A DNA stretch of 19,789 bases, taken from contig JABWAJ010000031.1 of NCBI GenBank assembly GCA_013361075.1, forward strand, positions 1 through 19,789. The letters run 5' to 3'. A program made the translations under genes and the position numbers. The first letter of the stretch is position 1, and each line of letters starts with the position of its first letter. The DNA is from Saprospiraceae bacterium. GTDB taxonomy: Bacteria; Bacteroidota; Bacteroidia; Chitinophagales; Saprospiraceae. This document shows positions 10,401 to 16,315 of this stretch, one piece after another. Under the pieces are notes generated by a model. The model did no database searches, was not told the DNA's origin, and saw only the letters and a list, made by a program, of their open reading frames with translations.

Positions 10401-10956
10401 CGCCGGGAGTGCCGGTTAAAAAATAACTGACCGTACTGCCGGTGCAAACGGTTTCACAATCATTAGGGTCGGCCTGCTGGTTGTTTGCAGCCGGGCAGAC
10501 TTCTTCAACATCAGAAAATATTTGATAATTGACAAACGGAAAGACGATTAATTCCTGTGCATCGAGCAGAATAGCCTGCTGCCCGCCTACCCCAAAACCG
10601 TATAGTTCAAGAAAATACCAGCCTGAAAATTCCGGGCAAAAGGTGAAGGTATTCCCCGTACCGCTTTGAATGGAGCCGTTTGCAAGCAACAAGTTCCAGG
10701 TCAGTGGTATATTTGGGTTGCTGATCCCTTCTGCAAAGTAAGTAACACATTGCCCCAGGCATATTTCCGAAGGGCCAATTATCTGAATCTGGGTAGTTTG
10801 TGCAGAAACTGGATTGGGCAAAACCCAGCAGGCGAGCGACAGGATAATTGCCGACAAAACCATTCTGGGTTTTTGTATCAGGCGGAAATGACTGGCCTTG
10901 TTCAATGGCCGAATTGCCTTTTTAAAAAACCGATTTGGGAGTACTGCTGTGTCCAT
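4414..10956 (-). CDS. Giant multidomain surface protein with T9SS type B (gliding-motility-associated) C-terminal domain
   Basis: A 2,180-residue secreted protein. The N-terminus has a long basic n-region and hydrophobic core ending NPVSAQ (about residue 53); an ATG start nearer the core at residue 32 is possible. Residues 55-915 hold a series of PKD/Ig-like modules with repeated starts such as VC-x-GE-x-x-x-Y. A glycine/serine linker (about 916-932) follows, then three PKD-type modules (for example WDFGDPASG near 1058 and WDFGDPVSG near 1142) and further Ig-like modules. Residues 1522-1623 resemble an SdrD B-like module (YYDVNNNGIID). Six 51-residue tandem repeats span 1625-1930, an SprB-like repeat 1931 to about 2005, and the type B sorting domain 2088-2180 (MPNAFSPNADGIND, then ELFVFDRWGN). 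Such proteins cross the outer membrane by the type IX system. A role in adhesion or surface structure is inferred. The frame could extend upstream to a TTG at 10989, but that lies in a hairpin arm. Confidence 0.93.
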   Translation of the reverse strand: MDTAVLPNRFFKKAIRPLNKASHFRLIQKPRMVLSAIILSLACWVLPNPVSAQTTQIQIIGPSEICLGQCVTYFAEGISNPNIPLTWNLLLANGSIQSGTGNTFTFCPEFSGWYFLELYGFGVGGQQAILLDAQELIVFPFVNYQIFSDVEEVCPAANNQQADPNDCETVCTGSTVSYFLTGTPGGASNFVSWSVFGAESYVIDPSLQRITVTWGAPGNGSISVFAQDSVCPGEASLCVEILPDPVASFETLPPASGDTLRVCKGQEVQFQNTSQNATSYLWKLGDATAETTNIAYTFSTPGVYEVTLFAYNACLCSDTTSLFIEVLDAENPGLDCIGTVCEGETVTYTSDATCSSFLWNVSANGNILGGGGAGDNFITINWPTGPVGTIELEVSNCSNPNVCQEPTIATIPVLSDNAEISGPDRVCKGETSIYSLPEYEGTTFNWTVSNFGTIVAGAGTHEITVEWFGGFLPNQPQLITVEYDNCYLGCGGSDSLVVNIRPEFIASGPIEVCPGEAATYTTTNLQTNTAFAANWTARAADGTVVWSSSSATPSAVVNWPSIPGTYTLSVVPDVLADYCGDAYNITVTLAPLPAPLTAIAGESTICPGLDYTYTAEGVSPAHSVRWEVNNGGTTTTFYGNPLNVLWANTGPYEIAAVQINNNGPGCASGPINFTAQPIAPFTLTGAPDVCEDQTSLFAAPAFSRVKYDWTITPAGAGTITGNPDSSTVEILWHRPGPAIVQLALCNQTATFNVEVRPKPRPEVLHPAELCPNTTATVQTTTPFDSYVWENENGNTLSQASTADVGPGYYLVTVENQYGCIGDTTFYVDGFPESQIFVSTPSDPGFCPNGPLVTLYATSSTAGYSYQWFHNNVPVGTDAPTYDTNEFGGYVVRITDVNGCQYLSNMVLFYECCAATGVCSGGGGGGSPGGGSSSACVPGTEVQMTINPTSACNTSDFVANIPNLVPGTIEWHFADPLSGANNFSNILNPSHTYSRAGFYRVWVRAQTQVGANPQQLCWDLKVDTAELAAAFEWDGACPGAPIEFFDLSTFLPIASIASWSWDFGDPASGADNTSTATDPTHIFANPGTYTVTLTVTSSTGCTSTLSQQLEVFAPPTVSFDDPPVACEKTAIPFVALTSSNATYVEWDFGDPVSGDANRSEAPESYHLYETPGTYAVTLFAQNIYGCLNSYSANVDIEPNPLTGNISLSVPSPLCEGDVTTLTAPPGGTMWAWSDSTALVAITVGVTGVYDVSITNADGCRYSPPAERVDVIPAPQSAIRAVEYNRFLQPIAYFYENYEACEGTDVFLQTIGGAQYSYQWSTGETTTEIEFSEDRGNQLPAGVHDVFLTVTDLTNNCTNVMTFSIIIHALPAPFQISASQAGLICEGNPTTFSVVNPVAANTYEWNNGVIGTSTEASLSGEYFATAINEFGCEQESNHLEIAAGPNISLIPSGCHTRCRPDTLCFAPVPGVISYQWYFEGAPIPGGNVPNVIVDQSGSYYVEMTNSIGCTLSSDPLVLDLYDGFGTLEGAVYYDVNNNGIIDAADTTVSNVTIQLSNAGGPLGSTVSSSTGSYAFANQPAPASYTLNLDTLNLPGNYDYYDAVVDTSLAGCDVIVGVNWLLRCAQSTSSLQLSACTGSTVDYNGTPLAPGAQQDFTFAAVSGCDSVVTVTVLEIPPVTSSLQLSACTGSTVTYNNTALSPGAQQSFTFAASNGCDSVVTVTVSEILPVTSSLQLSACTGSTVTYNNTALSPGAQQSFTFAASSGCDSVVTVTVSEILPVTSSLQLSACTGSTVTYNNTALSPGAQQSFTFAASNGCDSVVTVTVSEILPVTSSLQLSACTGGTVTYNNTALSPGAQQSFTFAASSGCDSVVTVTVSEILPVTSSVQLNACTGGTVTYNNTALSPGVQQSFTFAASSGCDSVVTVTVVALPEVSFDQILTPGCPNGANGSISFSNVSGSGGPYVYSIDGGPGQLSPDFTGLTAGSHVLEATDVNGCSDEATVTLTALESLTAIVQNAALPCDATQSGLVAVQVLSGDDTPLTYLWQDGSVAPALSVTQPGSYPVTITNACESVTLTATAEYEAIGDRALIYMPNAFSPNADGINDEFMAFINDEALVETFELFVFDRWGNLLLRSDDPNARWDGAFKNKVLKQDVYVWRIKARIQVCGQTQEIVRHGDVMLVR
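5167..6084 (-). repeat. Six 153-bp in-frame tandem repeats in the giant surface protein
   Basis: Six exact-length units (6 x 153 = 918 bp), each encoding 51 residues, begin with TSSLQLSACTG and end near SEILPV. Each unit carries two cysteines (positions 9 and 37, in SACTG and GCDSV), a likely disulfide pair. The unit nearest the N-terminus (5932-6084) is the most diverged; the four middle units are nearly identical at the DNA level, and the last (5167-5319) diverges at its end (VVALPEV). Similar SACxGxTV-xY...GCDSVVTVTV units occur in large proteins of Saprospiraceae by general knowledge. There are no indels between copies. Confidence 0.95.
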
Positions 10957-10980
10957 GTGAAACTGTTTTTGAGAATTTAA

Positions 10981-11002
10981 CGAATGCAAAAGAAGGCATT
11001 CG
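10981..11002 (-). promoter_or_regulatory. Hairpin in the leader of the giant surface-protein mRNA
   Basis: CGAATGC (10981-10987) and GCATTCG (10996-11002) form a perfect 7-bp inverted repeat around an 8-nt spacer. On the minus strand the loop is pyrimidine-rich. It lies 24-46 nt upstream of the chosen ATG and downstream of the weak promoter candidate at 11014-11021, so it would sit close to the 5' end of the transcript. A role in mRNA stability or regulation is inferred. Confidence 0.45.
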
Positions 11003-11013
11003 CGGTGCGCTGC

Positions 11014-11021
11014 CCAAGTTA
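11014..11021 (-). promoter_or_regulatory. Candidate -7 element for the giant surface-protein gene
   Basis: Read on the minus strand this is TAACTTGG, one mismatch from the Bacteroidota TAnnTTTG element. No TTTG is found 19-21 nt upstream, so the call rests on one element plus its position, about 60 nt before the ATG. Confidence 0.3.
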
Positions 11022-11033
11022 CGAAATTGAAAT

Positions 11034-11086
11034 TTGTATCTTGTGTGAAAATGACTTTAGGAAAGGCCTTTGTGACGAAGATACAA
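11034..11086. repeat. Inverted repeat TTGTATCTT ... AAGATACAA in a divergent promoter region
   Basis: TTGTATCTT (11034-11042) and its exact complement AAGATACAA (11078-11086) flank 35 nt, within which AAAGGCCTTT (11062-11071) is a perfect 10-bp palindrome. The region separates the giant surface-protein gene and the M20 amidohydrolase gene. Each arm reads TATCTT on its own strand, resembling half a Bacteroidota -7 element (the minus-strand copy is TATCTTCG). It may be paired promoters or an operator. Confidence 0.4.
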
Positions 11087-11203
11087 GAAGGGGCTTAAGC
11101 GCTGCCTGCTGCTACCCGGGATGAAAAAAAATATCGAAGATAATTTGTTAGATTGCCTTTTCGCAACAAGTTTAATTTTACAACTGCTTAATTTTCAGTC
11201 GCC

Positions 11204-12457
11204 ATGAGCGTATCCAATGCCTTGATTCAGAAAATCGAAACCTTAACAGAAGCCAATTACGACGAGCTATTTGAGTTGCACAAGCACTACCATGCCAATC
11301 CTGAATTGACCTTGCTGGAATTCAATACCTCAGTCAGGCAAGCTGAAGAATACCGCAAAGCCGGTTGCGATGAGGTTGCATTTCTTGCAGGAACGGGCGT
11401 AGCGGCCCTCATCAAAAACGGTCCTGGTCCTACCATTTTGTACCGAAATGACCACGATGCCCTGCCTATTCAGGAAGAAAATGAGGTCTCCTACCGCAGC
11501 ACTGTACCCGGGGTAGGTCATCTTTGCGGCCATAGTACGGTACCGGCTATTTCGGTGGGCGTGGCCCGCAACCTGGTTGCTTTAAAAGAGCACTGGTCGG
11601 GCACGGCATTGATTGTCAGCCAATTGGGAGAAGAAAGTGGTGACGGTGCCCGAAAAATGCTTCGCGACGGTTTATATGAAAAATTTCCGCGCCCCGATAT
11701 GGCTTTAGCCTGGCATTGCAGCCCTACCCTGCCCGGAGGTACAGTGGGCATTCGGAAAGGGCCGGCTATGGCCTGTGCCGCGCACTTAGATATTTTGATC
11801 CGTGGCATAGGCGGTCATGGTGGTTATCCCAGCCAGACCAAAGACCCGGTGGTACTGGCGGCCTCCATTGTGATGCGTTTACAAACCATTGTTAGCCGGG
11901 AAGTGAACCCGCTCGAACCTGCCGTTGTCACCGTAGGGTCTTTCGTCACCAATTCCCAGAAAGGTACGGTCATCCCCAGCGAGGTCATGCTCAAGTTAAC
12001 GGTCCGTTGCTTTTCTCACGATATTTACCTGCAAATCCTCGCTGCGATTGAGCGCATCTGCCGGGGCGAAGCCATCGCTGCAGGCCTTCCGGAAGCGTTG
12101 TTCCCTCAGGTGATGCCCTTCTCTTTTTTTACAGAATCGGTGTACAACGACCCGGCACTGACCACCCGTTTGGAGTCGGTTTTTGTAGATTATTTGGGTA
12201 AAGAAAAAGTCAGGGAAGAGCCGGCTTATACCTTTGCGGAAGATTTTGCGCATTATGCTGACGGTGGGCAAATTCCCATCTCTTTCCTCTGGCTCGGCTC
12301 CGTGGATCCCGCTAAATTTGATGCAGATGGCACACCGAAGGAAGCCTTGCCTTCCCTGCATTCGCCTCGGTTTTTGACGCATCCCCCCACGACGATCCGA
12401 ACGGGGGTGAATGCGATGACGGTGGCGATGACAGAACTCATGAAGACAGCGGTTTAA
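11204..12457 (+). CDS. M20 family (M20D-like) metal-dependent amidohydrolase
   Basis: The 417-residue protein belongs to the family that hydrolyses N-acyl amino acids, hippurate or related amides with a two-metal centre in the cytoplasm; the substrate cannot be told. The expected metal ligands are present: C108 and H110 (GHLCGHS), E143/E144 (GEES), H171 (AWHCSP) and H386 (LHSPRF). The opening HANPELTLLEF corresponds to the family's HxxPEL motif, NDHDALP (82-88) to RxDMDALP, and GIGGHGGYP (201-209) to the dimerisation/lid domain motif. Two signatures deviate: CGHSTV replaces the usual CGHDxH, and ND replaces AD or MD before HDALP, which points to a divergent subgroup. No signal peptide. It lies 82 nt upstream of uvrB, possibly read through into it. 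Length is normal for the family. Confidence 0.9.
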   Translation: MSVSNALIQKIETLTEANYDELFELHKHYHANPELTLLEFNTSVRQAEEYRKAGCDEVAFLAGTGVAALIKNGPGPTILYRNDHDALPIQEENEVSYRSTVPGVGHLCGHSTVPAISVGVARNLVALKEHWSGTALIVSQLGEESGDGARKMLRDGLYEKFPRPDMALAWHCSPTLPGGTVGIRKGPAMACAAHLDILIRGIGGHGGYPSQTKDPVVLAASIVMRLQTIVSREVNPLEPAVVTVGSFVTNSQKGTVIPSEVMLKLTVRCFSHDIYLQILAAIERICRGEAIAAGLPEALFPQVMPFSFFTESVYNDPALTTRLESVFVDYLGKEKVREEPAYTFAEDFAHYADGGQIPISFLWLGSVDPAKFDADGTPKEALPSLHSPRFLTHPPTTIRTGVNAMTVAMTELMKTAV

Positions 12458-12539
12458 TTCATCTTTATCCGGCAAAATCATGAACTTTACCCCTTCTTAA
12501 GGCGTTCAATTTTCTTCCACCATCACAAATACGGCTACA

Positions 12540-14564
12540 GTGAGTTTCAAACTGGTATCTCCCTTTAAACCAACCGGCGACCAGCCGGAGGCGATAAACA
12601 AATTGGTCAAAGGCATAGAAGCAGGTGAGCAGGCACAGGTATTGTTGGGCGTCACCGGTTCGGGTAAAACATTCACCATGGCCAATGTCATTGCTCAACT
12701 GAACAAGCCTACCTTAGTGCTGACCCACAACAAAACCCTGACGGCACAGCTTTATGGCGAGTTTTGTGAATTTTTCCCCGACAACGCCATTGAATATTTC
12801 GTTTCTTATTACGATTACTACCAGCCGGAAGCCTATCTTTTCGTAACAGATACTTACATTGAAAAAGACCTGCAAATCAACGAAGAAGTGGACAAACTGC
12901 GCCTCCGGGCCACGTCTTCCCTGTTGTCGGGCCGCCGCGACATCATCATTGTAGCGTCGGTGTCCTGCATTTACGGTATGGGCAACCCAGAGGATTACAA
13001 AACGGGCATCATCCGCATCCAAAAAGGAATGAAAACTTCGCGGAACGGTTTTTTACACGGCCTGGTGAATATCCTGTATTCCCGTACAGAAACGGATTTC
13101 AAACGCGCCACTTTCCGGGTGCGCGGCGATACTGTGGACATCAACCTGCCTTATGTAGACTACGGCTACCGGGTCACGTTTTTCGGCGATGAAATTGAAA
13201 GCATCGAACGCATCGAAATTGAATCGGGCAAGCGCATAGAATCAATGGATACTGCGGCTATCTTTCCGGCCAACCTATATGTGGCGCCCAAGGAACGCAT
13301 GCACCAGATCATTCGCGAAATTGAGGACGAACTCAGCGGTCAGGAGAAATACTTCGAACGGGAAGGAAAATATTTGGAAGCACGGCGCATTCGCGAGCGC
13401 ACCGCATTTGATCTGGAAATGATCAAAGAACTGGGCTATTGCAGCGGCGTGGAAAACTATTCGCGCTTTTTTGACGGACGCAGGGCCGGAACACGTCCCT
13501 TCTGCCTGCTTGATTACTTCCCGGATGACTACCTGATGGTGATTGACGAAAGTCACGTGACCATTCCACAGGTACGGGGCATGTATGGAGGCGACCGGGC
13601 GCGAAAATTGAACTTAGTTAATTTTGGTTTTCGGCTGCCATCTGCCATGGACAACCGCCCGCTGAGTTTCACAGAATTTGAAAGCATGACCAACCAGATC
13701 ATTTTTGTGAGCGCAACCCCTGCTGATTATGAACTGGAACAAACCGGCGGGGTGTTTGTGGAGCAGCTGATTCGCCCTACCGGCCTGCTCGACCCCCCCA
13801 TTGAAGTGCGCCCCAGCCTCAACCAGATTGATGACCTGCTGGACGAGGTACAACAGCGGGTGTTGCGGAACGAGCGGGTGCTGGTCACTACCCTGACAAA
13901 GCGCATGGCAGAAGAACTGGCCAAATATTTCGCCAAACTGAACGTAAAAGTGCGCTACATCCATTCCGAAGTGGAGACAATGGAACGCGTGGAAATCCTG
14001 CGCGACCTTCGCCTTGGCGAATTCGATGTGCTAATCGGAGTAAACCTGCTGCGGGAAGGTCTGGACTTACCGGAAGTTTCTTTGGTGGCCGTTTTGGATG
14101 CCGATAAAGAGGGGTTCCTGCGCAACGCCCGATCCCTTACCCAAACAGCAGGTCGCGCTGCCCGAAACGTCAACGGCTTAGTCATTTTTTATGCAGACAA
14201 CATAACGGAATCCATGCAGCGCACCATTGACGAAACCAACCGCCGGCGCGCCATCCAGATTGCTTATAATGAAGAAAACGGGATAACGCCGCGCACGGTA
14301 GGCAAAACGAGGGAAGAAATTCTGAACCAGCGCTCCATTCTGGACATCCGGGGCAAAAACCACCAGATTTACATCGAACCCGAACATCCAAGCTTAGCTG
14401 CCGACCCAATTCTCGCCTACCTCAACCGCGACCAACTGGAAAAAATGATGGCCGACACGGAGAAAAAAATGAAGCAGGCCGCCAAAGACCTGGATTTTAT
14501 TACCGCAGCGCAGTTTCGGGACGAGTTGTTTGCCCTGAAGGAAAGGGTGAAGACGGTGGGATAG
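12540..14564 (+). CDS. uvrB: Excinuclease ABC subunit B
   Basis: The 674-residue UvrB is the damage-verifying helicase-like subunit of nucleotide excision repair: it is loaded by UvrA and recruits UvrC for incision. Visible are the start motif FKPTGDQPEAI, Walker A GVTGSGKT (37-44), the damage-probing beta-hairpin YYDYYQPEAY (90-99) with conserved tyrosines, the DEAD-like box VIDESH near 334, helicase motifs V and VI (NLLREGLDLPE; QTAGRAARN), and a C-terminal UVR motif (EKMMADTEKKMKQAA to FRDEL) that contacts UvrC. The length is typical. The start is GTG at 12540: an in-frame TAA lies about 40 nt upstream with no ATG between, and the next ATG (residue 47) falls after Walker A. In other bacteria uvrB is often DNA-damage induced, but I see no clear SOS box here. 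Confidence 0.97.
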   Translation: MSFKLVSPFKPTGDQPEAINKLVKGIEAGEQAQVLLGVTGSGKTFTMANVIAQLNKPTLVLTHNKTLTAQLYGEFCEFFPDNAIEYFVSYYDYYQPEAYLFVTDTYIEKDLQINEEVDKLRLRATSSLLSGRRDIIIVASVSCIYGMGNPEDYKTGIIRIQKGMKTSRNGFLHGLVNILYSRTETDFKRATFRVRGDTVDINLPYVDYGYRVTFFGDEIESIERIEIESGKRIESMDTAAIFPANLYVAPKERMHQIIREIEDELSGQEKYFEREGKYLEARRIRERTAFDLEMIKELGYCSGVENYSRFFDGRRAGTRPFCLLDYFPDDYLMVIDESHVTIPQVRGMYGGDRARKLNLVNFGFRLPSAMDNRPLSFTEFESMTNQIIFVSATPADYELEQTGGVFVEQLIRPTGLLDPPIEVRPSLNQIDDLLDEVQQRVLRNERVLVTTLTKRMAEELAKYFAKLNVKVRYIHSEVETMERVEILRDLRLGEFDVLIGVNLLREGLDLPEVSLVAVLDADKEGFLRNARSLTQTAGRAARNVNGLVIFYADNITESMQRTIDETNRRRAIQIAYNEENGITPRTVGKTREEILNQRSILDIRGKNHQIYIEPEHPSLAADPILAYLNRDQLEKMMADTEKKMKQAAKDLDFITAAQFRDELFALKERVKTVG

Positions 14565-14599
14565 GGTATTGGGTCGCGGAGCCATCGCACGAGCGGGTG

Positions 14600-14995
14600 T
14601 TACTTCCTCACGTAACTATGCGTAAAGCAATCGGCGCACAGGTCGTACAACTCCAGCCGGGTTGCTTTAATCAGGATGGCCTGCACGCCTCCCTGTTCAA
14701 ATTTGATGTAGGTATTTGTTCCAAAAGAGGTGTCGGGCCTAATTTCAAGCTCATAGGCAGATTGAAAGACCAATGAATCATTGACGTATGATTCAAAGGT
14801 AAAATCATTGATTTTCAACTTTTTGGTAACGCCTTCGCTTGCCGGAGTTTCTGTCCAGCCACCAAAGCCGCCAACTGATTTTTCCCAAATCCATTCGCCA
14901 CAAATAGCGCCATTTTGCTCGCATTCGTCCTTGTGACAAGATTCGATCAGGAGTGTCATGCAGCCGCAAAAAAGCAAAATCCATTTGTTTTTCAT
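14600..14995 (-). CDS. Small lipoprotein, lipocalin-like
   Basis: I place the start at the ATG at 14995, giving a 131-residue protein beginning MKNKWILLFCGCMTLL; the frame extends upstream but without a secretory start. Residues 1-19 are a lipoprotein signal with C20 (IESC) as the likely lipidated cysteine. The glutamate before the serine makes the lipobox imperfect, and C12 is an alternative. After a cysteine-rich linker comes GEWIWEKSVGGFGGW, then a beta-rich body (FTFESYVNDSLVFQSAYEL, TYIKFEQGG). This resembles short Bacteroidota lipoproteins with a lipocalin-like fold and a W-x-W start. Ligand and function are unknown. The C-terminus has a CADC motif (LYDLCADCF), possibly a disulfide or metal site. 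It is convergent with uvrB (35 nt) and follows the phosphoesterase gene on its strand after 123 nt. Confidence 0.75.
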   Translation of the reverse strand: MKNKWILLFCGCMTLLIESCHKDECEQNGAICGEWIWEKSVGGFGGWTETPASEGVTKKLKINDFTFESYVNDSLVFQSAYELEIRPDTSFGTNTYIKFEQGGVQAILIKATRLELYDLCADCFTHSYVRK

Positions 14996-15118
14996 ACCCA
15001 ATTGATGGTTTAAGAGAATGGTTGTTAACCTGTGTGTTAAGACGGTAGCGGGCTGGCTTAAGTTGGGTTTTGTGCACAAGTCGTCGTTGGGAAGAGGGAG
15101 TCTCTTTTAAAAAGACTT

Positions 15119-15877
15119 TCAAATTTCAAGAACCGCAGCAGGTGAGAACAACCAGTTTTCTTTTTTCAACAAATATCCCAATTGATTGGTAACCAAACTT
15201 GTATTCCCGATTTTAAAAGCCGGAACATTGCTGTGGTGGTGCCCGTATATCCAATAAGTAACCTGACTTTCTTCAATAAAATCGTATAGTTCAGTCGCAA
15301 AACCGCAGTTGATGGGGCTGTTGCGGTACTCCTCCGGGTAGTGCATAAAGGTGGGCACATGATGGGTAATGACAATACGGTGGCGGTCGGATGGTATTGA
15401 GAGCGCGGTACGGACAAAATCAAGCCCGGATTGGTGCAGGGCGTTAAAATCAGTAGCAGTAAACGGCAGCCCGTTGTTTTTTATCAACGCAAAATCACTC
15501 ATGTTTTGCTGCACGATCCATTCGCGTTGAGGCGGGATATGGCTCCATAAGGTACTCAAAATCAGCTCCGCCTCTTTGTAAACAACAACCTGGTTGTTGA
15601 CGAGAAATACATTTTCCCTTATTTTTTTGAACAAGGGCATTTGAACGCCCGCCAAATCCCAATAGTAATATTCGTGGTTGCCCGGGATCCAATACACCGC
15701 TTCGAAATGGTCAGAGAGGAAGTCAAAAAAATCATTCTGCTCTTCAATCTGTTTAAACAAAGTAATATCGCCGGCAAGCAACAGGATTTCGCCGCTTGGC
15801 TGGATGGGATGGTGTTCGAGGAATTTTTTGTTTTCCTTAAACTCTAAATGCAAGTCTGAGCAGTATTGGATTTTCAT
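15119..15877 (-). CDS. Calcineurin-like metallophosphoesterase
   Basis: The 252-residue cytoplasmic protein carries the full two-metal phosphoesterase motif set: D8 and H10 (CSDLHLEF), D37 (LAGDI), N67 and H68 (PGNHEYY), H172 (ITHHVP) and the terminal GHHH (212-215). This predicts hydrolysis of a phosphate mono- or diester; the substrate is not visible. The length is near the minimal catalytic domain and no signal peptide or membrane segment is seen. Its ATG overlaps the stop codon of the upstream deoxyribosyltransferase-like gene in an ATGA junction (15874-15877), so the two are translationally coupled and probably work together. A nucleotide-related substrate is therefore an inference. Confidence 0.92.
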   Translation of the reverse strand: MKIQYCSDLHLEFKENKKFLEHHPIQPSGEILLLAGDITLFKQIEEQNDFFDFLSDHFEAVYWIPGNHEYYYWDLAGVQMPLFKKIRENVFLVNNQVVVYKEAELILSTLWSHIPPQREWIVQQNMSDFALIKNNGLPFTATDFNALHQSGLDFVRTALSIPSDRHRIVITHHVPTFMHYPEEYRNSPINCGFATELYDFIEESQVTYWIYGHHHSNVPAFKIGNTSLVTNQLGYLLKKENWLFSPAAVLEI

Positions 15878-16236
15878 CGTTCGATTTCCTCCAATGAAAA
15901 ATAAACCTTTTTCCCTTTTTCCCGGCCAATACGCACCATTTCATCTGCCCCCTGCGAAGGCCCGCCAATGCGCAGTACAGCATCTACTTTATCCAGAAGC
16001 CGGACGGCCACCGGGTGGAATATTTCATTAAACACCTCGTCGCCAATGGCTTTTGAGCCGGCTGTTTCGATCAGCGGCAAGGCGAACCATTCGCCCATGA
16101 CAGGTAAGTGCCCCATGCGGTACAGGGTAAGAGAAACCTCACTCATGTGCTCCACATTGGCTGCGATGAGTTCAGGCTGGTCGTTGGTGCCGGAGCGGTA
16201 GGGGCCGGCAACTAAAATTAGTTCGGGTTTGGCCAT
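15874..16236 (-). CDS. Nucleoside 2-deoxyribosyltransferase-like (DUF4406-like) protein
   Basis: The 120-residue protein has the layout of the small nucleoside-deoxyribosyltransferase fold: a first strand ending in AGPYRSG (10-16), helix 1 with NVEHMSEVSLTLYRMGH, then MGEWFALP (47-54), and a late DAVLRIGGPSQGADEM (85-100), where D85 and E99 sit like the conserved aspartate and catalytic glutamate of that fold. It ends GREKGKKVYFSLEE. Family members cleave or transfer the base of nucleosides or NAD-like substrates, but many small homologues are uncharacterised, so the reaction is not assigned. It is the first gene of the pair with the metallophosphoesterase, joined by a 4-nt overlap. Three GGACGGT heptamers lie 11 nt upstream of the start. 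Confidence 0.7.
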   Translation of the reverse strand: MAKPELILVAGPYRSGTNDQPELIAANVEHMSEVSLTLYRMGHLPVMGEWFALPLIETAGSKAIGDEVFNEIFHPVAVRLLDKVDAVLRIGGPSQGADEMVRIGREKGKKVYFSLEEIER

Positions 16237-16247
16237 GGTGCTTTTTT

Positions 16248-16275
16248 GGACGGTGGACGGTGGACGGTAAACGGG
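16248..16275. repeat. Three GGACGGT heptamer repeats plus one decayed copy
   Basis: Perfect GGACGGT copies occupy 16248-16254, 16255-16261 and 16262-16268; AAACGGG (16269-16275) looks like a decayed fourth. The array sits between the stop of the glycosyltransferase gene and the start of the deoxyribosyltransferase-like gene, with a T6 run separating it from that start codon. It could be a slippage-prone microsatellite or tandem binding sites. Confidence 0.85.
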
Positions 16276-16315
16276 CGCATCATCTCTACTTAATTTTCAA
16301 TCATATAGCATCAAT

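Noticed and set aside
10957..10989. TTG at 10989 as start of the giant surface protein
   Set aside because: An ATG 11 codons later gives a sensible signal peptide, and the TTG lies inside the leader hairpin.
14996..15079. 28-residue upstream extension of the small lipoprotein
   Set aside because: The extension would place the lipoprotein signal inside the protein; the ATG at 14995 begins a normal lipoprotein signal.
15099..15117. AT-rich hairpin downstream of the metallophosphoesterase as a terminator
   Set aside because: The stem AGTCTCTT / AAAAGACT is weak, needs a wobble pair on the minus strand, and has no T-tract after it.
16248..16275. The GGACGGT array as a CRISPR or phage attachment site
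   Set aside because: The units are only 7 bp with no spacers, and there are no cas, integrase or tRNA genes nearby.
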